Assembly (NCBI GenBank): GCA_036435485.1
Contig: CM071595.1
Span: forward strand, 100,370,580 to 100,434,579
Length of the DNA: 64,000 bases
Direction of reading: 5' to 3'
Origin: Saposhnikovia divaricata
Lineage: Eukaryota > Streptophyta > Magnoliopsida > Apiales > Apiaceae
The position numbers were made by a program, and so were the translations under genes. Numbering within the stretch: position 1 is the stretch's first letter; every line of letters begins with the position of its first letter. Shown in pieces: positions 24,525-35,122 of the stretch. Below the pieces are notes generated by a model. The model saw nothing but the letters and a program-made list of their open reading frames with translations. It ran no database searches and had not been told where the DNA came from.

Positions 24525-25004
24525 ATGGCAGCAACATACAATTCAAATTGTTACGATGATGACTGGACTCCGATCCGAGCTACCTACGAAAACTTGTACA
24601 AGTGGCCCGAATCCGATGCTGAATTCGTAAGGTCGGTCAGTTGTAAAAGCCGTCGGACAGATAGTGATTCGTCCACACGGCCTTTTATGAGGTCATCTTC
24701 GACAAATGGTCGTTTGGATGGATCAAGCCAACCAAGGATGGTGGATAGCATGTCATGCAGGCAAATTTACTTAAGAAGCTACACATTTTCGAGAAAAGAA
24801 AGCATGCCTCAAAAGGCAAGGAAATGTGCATGTCGGATTAAAAGAAGTGTGTCTGTGCGTGGACTACTAGACAGGAAGGTCTCCGGTGGTGCTCATGGCA
24901 GTGTTGTGGTGATTCGAAGGGCTAAGGACATTTCGTGTGCGGCAATGAACGGGTTTTTCCGACGGTTGTTGTCTTGCACCACCAAAGTTGACGTCGTAGG
25001 TTGA
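24525..25004 (+). CDS. Single-exon plant protein of unknown function
   Basis: This is a 159-codon ORF with a good plant start context (TATATGGCAGC). It is preceded by a C/T-rich leader and a TATA-like box about 100 bp upstream, and followed by an AT-rich 3' region. The protein has an acidic, aromatic N-terminus (DDDWTPI), a segment WPESDAEFVRSV, a Ser/Arg-rich middle, and a conserved-looking core MSCRQIYLRSYTFSRKE (about residues 75-91). A basic Cys-containing stretch follows (KARKCACRIKR), then a C-terminus ending in a Cys/Val patch. It has no signal peptide or membrane helix. The SCRQ-YLRSYTFSRKE core recalls small uncharacterised plant proteins, but I cannot name the family. It is the only gene here that looks like an intact ordinary host gene. 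Confidence 0.65.
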   Translation: MAATYNSNCYDDDWTPIRATYENLYKWPESDAEFVRSVSCKSRRTDSDSSTRPFMRSSSTNGRLDGSSQPRMVDSMSCRQIYLRSYTFSRKESMPQKARKCACRIKRSVSVRGLLDRKVSGGAHGSVVVIRRAKDISCAAMNGFFRRLLSCTTKVDVVG

Positions 25005-25284
25005 TCATAGTACACATCTATATAGCTAGTAAGATTATATATTATGAGGATATGAATATATATGTTCCACTTTTAATTTATCTTATAATTTTACACTCTA
25101 TTTGGTTTTTGTGTATTCATGTACACATAAATGCATATCGATAATGCCGAGGGATGTGTAAATTAAATAATGTATCATCTTATCTCTCATTTCACTGTAT
25201 ATGTTACCATATTGCAACTATGATCAGTTTAAACTTTCAGTGGAGTACATGTTTTCATTTTATCATCTTAGTAGTTAATCTGAT
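25005..25284. other. 3' flank of the 24525 gene
   Basis: An AT-rich stretch with no coding potential, containing plausible polyadenylation signals (AATAAT near 25167). It ends at the copia target-site duplication CTGAT (25280-25284). Confidence 0.5.
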
Positions 25285-25530
25285 TGTTAGTTTGACTTGA
25301 ATATGTGGTGGGCGGTGGTCGCCGGCGGCGGCCGTCGGCGGCGTCACTGTAGCCGCCGGATTTGACCACACCTAATCCACCTACCACACCTACCCCTTTA
25401 TTTATGTCTATAAATAGAGATGCTTGTAAATATTGTAAATCATCTGAAAAATCTTGTAATCTGTTTATCCTCTCAGATCTATAAACTTATTTCTCTTCTG
25501 CATATCATCTTTCTTGCTTCCGTTATAACA
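25285..25530 (+). repeat. 5' LTR of the copia element
   Basis: TGTTAG...TAACA, 246 bp. It contains a very GC-rich segment (GTCGCCGGCGGCGGCCG, about 25320-25342) and a TATA-like TCTATAAATAG at about 25408, the likely promoter of the genomic RNA. Confidence 0.95.
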
Positions 25531-25532
25531 AA

Positions 25533-25546
25533 TTGGTATCAGAGCT
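25533..25546 (+). other. Primer-binding site (initiator tRNA-Met)
   Basis: TTGGTATCAGAGCT lies two bases after the LTR end and is complementary to the 3' end of initiator tRNA-Met. This is the usual primer of plant copia elements. Confidence 0.95.
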
Positions 25547-25574
25547 TTGGTCGAAACTGCCGCAAAATTTTTTG

Positions 25575-25845
25575 CCGGATTTTTTAAGCTCGCCGGAGTT
25601 ACTGTTCATCGCCGGAGAAGACGACACCGTTCAGGCGGAGTTACTGTTCATCGCCGGAGAAGACGACACTGTTCATCATCGGAGAAGACGACACTGTTCA
25701 TACGGTACTGTTCATACGGCACTGTTCATACGGTACTATTCATACGGGACTGTTCATACGGCACTGTTCATACGGTACTGTTCACGGGCACTGTTCACGG
25801 GCACTGTTCACATGCACTATTCACGGGCACTGTTCGCATATACGG
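25575..25845 (+). repeat. ACTGTTCA-unit tandem repeats in the copia leader
   Basis: About 15 copies of the octamer ACTGTTCA or close variants lie between the primer-binding site and the gag ATG. The first few sit in roughly 37-bp units with CGCCGGAGAAGACGAC. The later ones are packed every 14-15 bp as ACTGTTCATACGG, then ACTGTTCACGGGC. The array is open in two frames (ATGs at 25533 and 25547 are not convincing starts). It may be a packaging, dimerisation or translation-control region. The role is inferred. Confidence 0.85.
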
Positions 25846-25857
25846 TTCTGGGAGAAG

Positions 25858-27636
25858 ATGTCTGGTGGTATTAACGTTAAGGTCGACAAATTTACTGGGA
25901 GAAATAGTTTCAGTCTGTGGCAAATCAAGATGCGTGCCTTGTTAAAGCAACAGGGGCTCTGGACGCCGTTGAACACAAAAACGGCTGCTTCTGGAAGCGC
26001 TGAGATGGCCAGTCTAGAAGAAAAGGCACACTCAACAATTTTGTTGTGCCTTGCAGATGATATTATTACTGAAATCGCGGAGGAGGATACCGCGTCTGGT
26101 CTGTGGTTGAAGCTTGAAAGTCTCTACATGACGAAGTCTTTAACAAACAAGTTGTTGCTGAAGCAACGTCTGTTTAGTCTGCGAATGCAGGAAGGTATGC
26201 CTCTTCGAGATCACTTAGATCAATTAAACACAATTTTATTAGAATTGCGTAATATTGATGTTAAAGTTGAAGATGAGGATGCTGCTTTGATTCTGTTAGT
26301 TTCTTTACCATTATCATACGAGAACTTTGTGCAATCGTTTATTGTTGGTAAAGATACTATTTCTCTAGAGGAGGTTAGATCTTCTCTTCATTCTAGAGAG
26401 CTGCGCCATAAGGCGGCTGGTACAGGTGCAGATAATCATGCTGCTGGGTTGGTAGCTAGCGGGAGTACCGGACATGGAAAGTCTGGGAAGTATAAATCCA
26501 AGAAACCAGCTTTTAAGGGTTCGAGAGCTAATGATGTCTGCAATTACTGTAAAGAGAAGGGACACTGGAAATCCGACTGTCCCAAGAAAAAGAAGCAACA
26601 TGATGCTTCTGCAGATACTGCTGCTGTAGCTGATGCTACTACTGAAGAAGATATTGCTCTAGTTGCTGTCAAGGACACACATCACTCTGATGTGTGGATT
26701 CTTGATTCTGGAGCGTCTTATCATATATGTCCGCGCAGGGAGTGGTTTACAACCTACGAGCGAGTAGACGGTGGCAAGATTTCTATGGCTAACAGTTTTA
26801 CTTGTGAGACGGTTGGAATAGGTTCGATTAAAATTCGGACACATGATGGTAAATTCTGCACATTGAATGATGTTAGGCATGTTCCACTTATCACAAAGAA
26901 TCTGATATCTTTGAGTATGTTAGACAGCAAGGGTTTCAGTTTTCAAGGTGAAGGTGGAGTTTTACATGTCTGCAAAGGTTCTGATGTGATTCTGAAAGGT
27001 GTTAAACGTGGTACCTTGTATCTTCTTCAAGGTTCTACGTTAACAGTTTCTGTTGCTGTTGCGTCTTCGGAAATTGAAAAAGAAAACATGACCAGGTTGT
27101 GGCATATGAGGCTCGGTCATATGAGTGAAAGGGGGATGCAAATTCTGTCAAAAGCTGATCTTCTTTGTGGTCATAAGGTCACAGGTCTTGAGTTCTGTGA
27201 ACATTGTGTTTTTGGAAAGTTACATCGCAGCAAGTTTCCTAAAGCAACACACAGAACAAAAGGCACACTTGATTACATCCATTCTGATTGTTGGGGACCT
27301 TCCTGGGTGGAGTCTTTAGGGGGTCACAGATATTTTGTGTCAATGATCGATGATTTCTCAAGAATGACTTGGCTGTTCATCATAAAGCACAAAAGTGAAG
27401 CCTTCAAGGTTTTCAAGCAGTGGAAGGTGCTAGTGGAGAATCAAACAGGGAAGAAGATTAAGAGGCTGCGAACAGATAATGGCCTGGAATTTTGCTCGTC
27501 CAAGTTTGCAGATTTCTGCAAGAATGAAGGGATTGCTAGGCATCATACAGTCAGGGATACACCACAGCAGAATGGTGTAGCAGAGCGTATGAATCAGACA
27601 CTTCTGGAGAGAGCTAGGTGTATGCTTTCTAACTAG
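25858..27636 (+). pseudogene. gag-pol: copia gag-protease-integrase, frameshifted
   Basis: The 592-codon ORF starts at MSGGINVKVDKFTG and carries a copia Gag domain (about residues 1-200) and a CCHC knuckle CNYCKEKGHWKSDC at 228. It continues with the protease core WILDSGASYH (Asp near 283), a GAG-pre-integrase zinc region (HMRLGH...CEHC, about 415-450), and the integrase acidic residues (SDCWGP near 475, TDNGLEF near 539, NGVAERMNQT near 573). It ends at a TAG (27634-27636). A small deletion shifts the rest to another frame at 27674-28420. Gag packages the RNA, and protease and integrase mature the polyprotein and insert the cDNA. Confidence 0.95.
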
Positions 27637-28414
27637 AAGATTCTGGGCAGAGGCGGTTAGTACAGCGTGTTATTTGATTAATCGTGGACCTCACACAGGT
27701 ATCCATCTCAAAACTCCTGTTGAGAAATGGTCTAGTAAGCCTGCTGATTACTCCAATTTAAGAGTTTTTGGTTGTACTGTTTATTATCATGTAAATGAGG
27801 GTAAATTGGAGCCAAGAGCTAAAAAGGGAGTATTTGTTGGCTATGGGGATGGGGTTAAAGGTTATAGAATCTGGTCTCCGTCTGAAAATAGGGTTATACT
27901 GAGTAGAAATGTAGTCTTTGATGAAAATTCTATGTTTAACCCTACTGTGAAGTCCACGATTGGTTCAGAAAGTGGTGGTGTTGAGAAACAGGTGGAGCAG
28001 GAAGTCACTCAAGATGAGAGTGAACCACAACAAGAAGTTCAACAACCACAGTCAGAATCAGAATCATCAGTACCAGTAGTAAATCAGCACAGTTTAGCTC
28101 TTGATCGATCGAGGAGAGCTAAGTATGGAGTGCCTCCAAAGAAATATGGTTTTGAAGATATGGTGGCATATGCACTACAGGTAGCTGAAGAAGTGGACCC
28201 TAGCTCTGAAGAGCCATCCACTTACAAAGAAGCAGTGACATGTACTGAATCTACAAAATGGTTTGCTGCTATGGGAGATGAAATGGAGTCACTTCAGAAG
28301 AATAAGACTTGGGAATTAGTCAAGCAGCCTCGAGACAGAAAGATTGTTACTTGTAAATGGGTCTACAAGAAGAAGGAAGGAGAAACATCGGTTGAGGGTA
28401 TCAAGGTGGAGATT
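27637..28414 (+). pseudogene. copia integrase tail and truncated reverse transcriptase
   Basis: This open segment (27674-28420) contains the integrase C-terminal part (HLKTPVEKW, FGCTVYYHV, KKGVFVGYGDG). A Gln/Glu/Ser-rich linker follows, then the first part of copia reverse transcriptase (MGDEMESLQKNKTWELV, CKWVYKKKEG). It then joins directly to the polypurine tract and 3' LTR. The catalytic YVDD motif and all of RNase H are missing. It lies in a different frame from the upstream ORF. Confidence 0.9.
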
Positions 28415-28659
28415 TGTTAGTTTGACTTGAATATGTGGTGGGCGGTGGTCGCCGGCGGCGGCCGCCGGCGGCATCACTGTAGCCGCCGGATTTGACCACA
28501 CCTAACCCACCTACCACACCTACCCCTTTATTTATGTCTATAAATAGAGATGCTTGTAATATTGTAAATCATCTGAAAAATCTTGTAATATGTTTATCCT
28601 CTCAGATCTATAAACTTATTTCTCTTCTGCATATCATCTTTCTTGCTTCCGTTATAACA
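28415..28659 (+). repeat. 3' LTR of the copia element
   Basis: 245 bp, TGTTAG...TAACA, nearly identical to the 5' LTR and followed by the CTGAT duplication. It directly follows a GGTGGAGATT polypurine tract. Confidence 0.95.
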
Positions 28660-28766
28660 CTGATTTCTTTGCTATATATATATGTATGAATTATTGAATC
28701 CTTGTTCGCGGAAACATAACAATTGTTTACTACTACTATACTTTATATTATTTCTTTTTAAATTTT

Positions 28767-29260
28767 CACTATGTCAAATTTTGGCTTTCGCCACATAAAA
28801 TATGTGTGGCTGTTTACGTTATGTCACGTTTTTTTTTTGCCCAAGTCTCACCAAAGGATAGAGTATCGTAGGTACCATACAGACACTCGTTTGATTCGTG
28901 ACTGTAACTAAAAAATGAGTGATTAAAGTATACCACTATTTTTGTCTGACAGCCCCCTTTAAGCTCAAAAGTATGACTAAATATCAACATTCAGCCACAG
29001 AACGCCTAGTGGCTAAAGAGTATTAATAACTTCATATATACATCAAAGACTTAGTTTTGGTGGCACTATTTCTTAGAAATCGTGGGAAAAAAGTTTAGTA
29101 TGGCTACATGAAAATAATTTTGTGTGGCCGTTTCTATTATATTTTTGTCACTATAAGAAAATTGATTTTAGTCACAAAACTTTTTAGAAGCTATAGTGTG
29201 GCTAAAGGATAGTAATAGCCACACACACACTACAACAAATGTCAAGGTCATTTTTGGCCT
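28767..29260. mobile_element. CACTA-like non-autonomous debris
   Basis: CACTATGTCAAATTTTGGC (28767), CACTATAAGAAAATTGATTT (about 29153) and CACTACAACAAATGTCAAGG (29228) resemble CACTA transposon ends. Between them GTGGCTA/TAGCCAC phrases recur on both strands, like CACTA subterminal repeats. No 3-bp duplication was resolved, and there is no coding content. Confidence 0.4.
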
Positions 29261-29535
29261 ATTTTTGGTTGGAAGAATGCTAAAAAAAAGTATACAAAAT
29301 TAAAACGGAACCTGCAAATATTCAATAACTCAAGAGCACGGGCTAGTTCCCTTGGGTTTATAATGACAAAAGGTTTTTAAAGGGAACATAGTTACATAAA
29401 CCAAATCATAAACAGTTCTGAACATCGACTACTGCACCATAAAGCTAAGGTTTAAAGACCAGAGTCCCCACGGATTAAATGAGAGAAACACGTGCTCACA
29501 GAAATACATTTGCCAAATCCGGAACTTCATGAAAT

Positions 29536-29628
29536 TCAGTAAAAACAACGTTTCCTATACTGAAACCATGCCATGACACCAACTGCAGCACCACCCAAGT
29601 GAGTAGATCCAGAAACTCGCGTATCTCC
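29536..29628 (-). pseudogene. Last exon of a mitochondrial rhomboid-like protease (fragment)
   Basis: The minus strand has an acceptor (TTTTTCAG) followed by 30 codons and TGA. The peptide (GDTRVSGSTHLGGAAVGVMA...) resembles the C-terminus of plant rhomboid-like intramembrane proteases of the RBL12 type. It carries the final transmembrane region with the catalytic-His segment (STHLGG). An intron-like stretch lies to the right (29629-29899) until a gypsy solo LTR interrupts it. No upstream exons are present for at least 20 kb on that side. It is therefore a gene fragment, or a last exon stranded by nested insertions. The identity rests on a short peptide. Confidence 0.5.
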
Positions 29629-32160
29629 CTGAAAAATGAAAAAGAAGAAGAGAAGTTTCAGTTACACAAAACTTATTGGGAAGGAACCACTATGTAGATA
29701 GCAGATACATGCTGACATGAATGTTATTGAACTAAGTAGTAGCAATGTGTTCCTGAAAACATGAGCACAACATAGATGCATTCAAGAATGTTGGGCTACG
29801 AGTTCTGGTCAAGGTAATAAGAATCTAACTGTGACAAAACAGAACACTTGATGCCACTAAATAATAAATAGATAATGAGCACTTGACAAGGTTGCTTAGT
29901 GTAAGACCCCAAATTTTGGATATAATTAAAACTTTTTATTTTGTACGGAGGTAATGGTGAATAGTGATTACGACTACGATGTAACGATTGAGATAATGAA
30001 TGAAAGGAATAGATTTGGATTCAAATGTTTATATACCATGAAGAATACTATGGGTTGACAACTTAGGTAAGAATAATCTATCTCCTAGGGGAATAAGATA
30101 TGGCAATTCCAAGCCGGAGAATATTCTCGTGTCATCCGGATCGAAAACGATTAGTCCAGTGGTTCCGTGAAAGGGTTAAGGAACGTCCGAGAAATAGCAA
30201 GGACATTGTCACAAATATAGGGAATAAAGGAAGAATAAAGAATGAATAGTGTTTTTGGTGGAAATGAGAATATTATGAGACGACACTATATAGAAGTATT
30301 CGGAACGGATTTCTGAGTTCGTATTAGTGATCCAGGGGAAAATAAGTGTATGTAAAAGCTGTCGGATTCTGAAAAATCGCACTTTTATTTTCTTCGAGAG
30401 TTCCCTGGGCACTGATAGACTTAAGGATTTAACGAAGGGATTTAAGGAATTTGAATTCGAAAGTTAGTAAGAAAGATGGAGAATGATAGTATTAATATTA
30501 AGAAGATTTCCGCTAAACCCTAATTAGAATTCCGTGAGATATTCCTACGAACGATCAATCGAAACGAGCAATAAACGGACAAAGAAACAGCAGGGAATCA
30601 ATATACATGCATGTAGTGGTGGAAAATATCTAGCAAACCAAGTGATGACTCATGCAACTAGCATACTTAGCAAGGAAACTAGTACTTAGAAAGCAAACCA
30701 TTTAGTTAGCTTATAACCATCCAAAACACAACACATGTCTTGCAAAAATACATCATCTAGTGCATCATCACTTTATTAAAGTAAAAAGAGATGAGATATT
30801 ATCCAAGGCTCATCCACTTGATGCATAATTGAACAAAACAAACCAAGCAAAACACTTCTCTCTCTCTTTTTTCTTCCATTCGAATTTTGCATAAATTCCA
30901 AGGGGGAAATCCCACTTCCAACCATCATTTGATCTTGTAATTTTTATGGTGAGTCCTATATTTCATAAAAGTAATATTCTAGAAATTTCAAGCCTAAATT
31001 CCTTTGTTTCCATTTTCAAAAAAATCAACAAAGATGATGGTGAATAGTGTTCTTATGAACTAACCTTTGATTTTTATGTTTCTTTTGATTGATCTAGCTA
31101 GCTTAAGGTCACATAAGGATAGATCAAGGCTTGATAAGGCTACATCACTCTCTAAGGAAGGTAACAAGCTCCGAAAAACCTTAGTACATTTTGAGATTTT
31201 ATGAGTTTTATGGATGATTTAGTGTTAGTATGCTATGTTATGCTTAGATCTATGTTATTAGTTGATTATGGTTGTTGTTTGGATTGTGATCCATGAGATG
31301 GTTGAGATGAGATGTTGTTAGACTAGTCATGATGTTATCATGTGTTAGAATGGATGGGGTGTAGTGCTTGATTGATTCACGGTGATGTGAAAACTTTGGA
31401 AATCGTGTAAACATAGCCGTCGTAATCTCGAATTTTTGATAATCTTTAAAAACCGTGCATCACAGTAGCATGAACTAACTGTCCAGTGTTGTATTTTGCC
31501 ATGATGAGATGGATAATGTTCCAAGCTTCATTTTGATATAAAGAACGTGTGAAATGGGCTTACGGTTTAGAATTTACGGCCGATTTACTAAAAGTAGTTC
31601 GAAACCGTAAACAAAAGTTCGTAACTGAAATTGAACCCTCGTAAAATACGTAAGTTAGTGGCGAATCTTGGTAATTAAATACTAGAGGTAAAAAGGAAGG
31701 TGTGAGATAAAACCTCATAGCAAACGGATCGTTTTCCTATTTTATAAAAATGTTCGAATCAAGGGTAAACGCGAATGAACCCCTTAAAAGTATAACTTTG
31801 GTTATAACTTAGAAAACGAACGATAAAACTCTAGGTATAATCTCGGTTCGTAATCGATCGACTTTAGAACTTTCACGACTTAAGTATATACCAAGTCTGG
31901 GTATGATGACATGTCTTAATAACGAACAAATATCGGATCGTATCGGTGATAAAAAGAGTTACACTAAAAGGTGTATAACGAGATAATTTGAAAACGTGTT
32001 TCGATTTAAGTGAAGTTATACCTAGAATTTTAAAAGGTGTTAAGTGGTTAATCTCGAATGTTCTGATTGTTTATAGATCATCGAGTAGACCCAGGACACG
32101 CTATCTCCACCCACACCCGATTACCAGGCAAGTGTTCAAAACTTTGAACCTGTTGTTGTG

Positions 32161-32165
<5 letters not shown>

Positions 32166-32214
<49 letters not shown>
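32166..32214. repeat. (TA)n microsatellite inside the solo LTR
   Basis: About 49 bp of alternating TA ending in TGTGTGA. Simple slippage repeat. Confidence 0.95.
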
Positions 32215-32218
<4 letters not shown>

Positions 32219-32519
32219 ATTGCCATTTTACATATGCCATAGCATGCATGCCTATTGTCAAATTATATTATGATACCTGTTCCCTGAATTGATATTGGCT
32301 TATAGACTAGATACGAATTATCAGTGATAAGCCGGATTGTTTTGGTAAGACCCTTAGCGAAGGGCATATGATATTCATTCTAAATATAGAACGGTAGTCG
32401 GTATTTTGAGATGTAGATAGTCGTGGAAACCCGGAGGGATTCCAACGACAGATTATTATTTATCTGTGGAATGTTATTGTTAAACGTTATTTATATTTCA
32501 TAAAGTATCAGTTACTTGG

Positions 32520-32960
32520 AAATATTTCGAGGAATGTTATTCGGGTATTATCTCAGTCGAGAGATATTAAATGAATGTTAGTTTCGAATATTCATTTAGA
32601 GTTGATTATTTAATGAATATTATTTTGATATTCATTAGAATGTTATTTATTAAATGAATATTACTTTCGAATATTCATTTAAGGTTTTATGTACTTGATG
32701 AATATTATTTTAAAATATTCATTGGAAGTTCTATTTACTTAAGGAATATTATTTCGATTATTCCTTTAAAGTTTTGATTACTAAATGAATATTATTTGGA
32801 TATTCATTTAGAAGATTATTTATTAAATGAATATTATTTTCAAATATTCATTTAAGGATTGACCTATTTATTGAATATTATTTTAAACATTTATTGGAGT
32901 TTAATTATTTAATGAATATTATTTCGAATATTCATTTAAGGAGGGATTTATTTAGTAAAT
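32520..32960. repeat. Array of about 55-60 bp palindromic units
   Basis: The phrase AATGAATATTATTT...ATATTCATTT recurs seven to eight times. Each unit contains the inverted pair GAATAT/ATATTC. The array lies inside the solo LTR and corresponds to the AT-rich repeats at 13990-14180 of the other Tekay LTR. Confidence 0.8.
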
Positions 32961-33762
32961 AATTCCATATATTCATTCGAGGATTACTTATTATAATTTA
33001 ATAATATTCCGTAATTATTATTGAGTTAATAAATATTCTTGGAATATTTATTTAAATCTTTTAAATTCTTTTTAAAAATGATTTATATTAGTCGGAGATT
33101 ATCTGTCACCTCCAGATATTATGTAAAATATTTCGGAGTCTTTTTACGACTATTTTATCAAGGAAAGGTTTCCAACTCATTATTTTTCATTTAAATCTAT
33201 TTTAAAAGGATTTAAATGCTCGCTCAAACTTCCATGTTATAGGGGAACTTACTTGAGAAAGGTTATTTATCTTGTTGATTTCCCGGTCATAATTAATCAT
33301 TTTCACTCGCAACTTGGTTGCTATGGACTCATTAAGTCTGTGTGTACCTTCTCATCATTCGAGGGGTAAGATTGTTGGAACAAGTTGATATCCATTAACA
33401 AGCAAAAGCTTGGGAAATGTTGGTGAATTTTCCTTTCCAACTAGATACGACTACTTTGTGGAGTCTTATCAACAAGTATTTCACTTGGGAAAGGGAGGAC
33501 AAACTCTACGTTTCAATGCTGTGGATTTATTCGAACTAGGAGTCGTGTGTAAGAGGCCGAGTCGCGCGGTCCATCACAAGGCCTAACCATTGGCCAGGGA
33601 GTTACTATTAAAGGCAATCGACAAGTGGAGCCGTCAGTTCTTCCTTCTACCGGTAGTAAACTATATTGGGTTGTACCACCCCCGACTGATCATCAGGGAG
33701 TGGGACAGCTAGCGCGTGATAACTCCAGTATTGGTTCATCTCCCAAATTGGGAATTCCCTGC

Positions 33763-33852
33763 AACATGTATCGAAGAGACTTCTTTCAGGTTGACGGTGT
33801 CTTCCGCAACACGTATCGAAGAGACTTCTTTCAGGTTGTAGGACTTCGAAAA
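33763..33852 (+). repeat. Two-copy tandem repeat, 45 bp
   Basis: CGAAGAGACTTCTTTCAGGT occurs twice with a 45-bp period (near 33771 and 33816). It lies inside the solo LTR. The open frame over it is a by-product. Confidence 0.9.
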
Positions 33853-34388
33853 ATGTTAATAACTGGAATTGCAATATTTTCCTTGCAAGTTCCTCTTTAT
33901 ATGATAAATGATAATATCTTGTTTATTTTGACTTAGCAGATATTTCCACAAAATAAATACTTTAAGTTACCCTGTAACTTCATCCTTTACGATGAGACTA
34001 CCAGAGCCGAAGAGAAAGCTCTTGGTAAGATAGATTTATTCTTTCAGTACCAAGTACATGGTCTAGTATGACTTATGATAATGGATGGAAAAGAGTATGT
34101 ATTCATATTGAAATTCTTTTGGATTGTAAGAACTCATAATGTGTTTAATAAAATTTGGTTGTTACTCTGATTTCATCTCTGGGACTATAACGGGTGAGTT
34201 TTATATTGTTGTGTTGGGTCATAAAGATGTAATTTATTGTATGTTGAAGTAAGTTCAAGTACTGTAGACAGAATTAGAGACCGTAACGACCGGATCCCGG
34301 ACCCCGGATCTGGGGTGTTACACTTAACTTAATTAATCTAAACCATCGTATTGTTATACACCATTACAAACTACTAAGATTTAATATT

Positions 34389-35122
34389 ACTAGCTTATAA
34401 CCCATGCAATGCACAGGTTTCTTGTTTTATATTATAAATTTTATTTAATATTATAATTATTTTTTATATAATCATTATTTTTAATAATTTTTTTAATTTT
34501 AATATGATATAATTTAATACACTCATGTTTACGGATTATACTAATATTTCCTTATTATAAACAACGTATACGATTTTTAATATGTTTTATTAATAATTGA
34601 GAAATATGCTGTGATATTTTCGGGTATATATTAATGATTGTAAGATTTGTTGTAAATTAAAAAGGTAACGTGTTTTAATTATAAAGGAAATATTAATGAT
34701 TGAAAGATATGATACGATTGATCTTTTTAGATGTTTATAAAAGGTAATATCTTCAACTAAATGTAAATGTGAAAAATGTAATCGACTAATTACCATTAAT
34801 TATATTATGTTATTATTTATCTTAGGTGTTATATTTTTCTTGAAAATTATGGTGTGATATTTTCGGGTATATATTAATGATTGTAAGATTTGTTTTAAAT
34901 TAAAAAGGTAACATGTTTTAATTCAAAATAAAATATTAATGCTCGAAAGATATGTTACGATTGATGTTTTTAGGTATTTATAAAAGGTAATATGTTCAAC
35001 TAAAAGTAATTGTGAAAAAGGCAATCGACTAATTACCATTAATTTTATTATGTTAATCGACTAATTACCATTAATTATAACGTTTTTTAATTCGAAAGGA
35101 AATATTAATGATGGAAAGATAT
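34389..35122. mobile_element. Left part of a repeat-rich element split by a gypsy insertion
   Basis: It starts ACTAGCTTATAACCCATGCA (a terminus related to 19642). Imperfect repeats of about 243 bp follow (CGGGTATATATTAATGATTG at 34621 and about 34864, plus a partial third). The gypsy element at 35123-48016 interrupts it, and the sequence resumes at 48017 with the same repeat. There is no coding content. The class is unknown. Confidence 0.6.

Larger units (their letters stand above)
25285..28659 (+). mobile_element. Internally deleted copia element, TSD CTGAT
   Basis: The LTRs at 25285-25530 (246 bp) and 28415-28659 (245 bp) differ at only about four substitutions and one or two single-base indels. 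The whole is flanked by perfect CTGAT repeats (25280-25284 and 28660-28664). A tRNA-Met primer-binding site follows the 5' LTR, and a GGTGGAGATT polypurine tract precedes the 3' LTR. Gag, protease and integrase are present, but the sequence stops just inside reverse transcriptase and jumps to the polypurine tract. RNase H and most of RT are deleted. The element can no longer move on its own but is recent by LTR similarity. Confidence 0.95.
29900..34322 (+). mobile_element. Tekay-like gypsy solo LTR, 4.4 kb
   Basis: TGTAAGACCCC (29900) to GGGGTGTTACA (34322), 4423 bp. The flanks are CTTAG (29895-29899) and CTTAA (34323-34327), a target-site duplication with one changed base. The terminus CCCCGGATCTGGGGTGTTACA is nearly the same as that of the 12510-16988 LTR, but in the opposite orientation. 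No internal domain is present, so it is a solo LTR made by unequal recombination. It splits the rhomboid-like fragment from any upstream part. A few short open frames inside (30209-30412, 33625-33936) are not genes. Confidence 0.85.

Noticed and set aside
34382..34390. TAATATTAC, the geminivirus origin nonanucleotide, occurs here and at 47749-47757
   Set aside because: Neither is in the loop of a GC-rich stem, both are in AT-rich transposon DNA, and they are far from the REn-like ORF. Chance matches.
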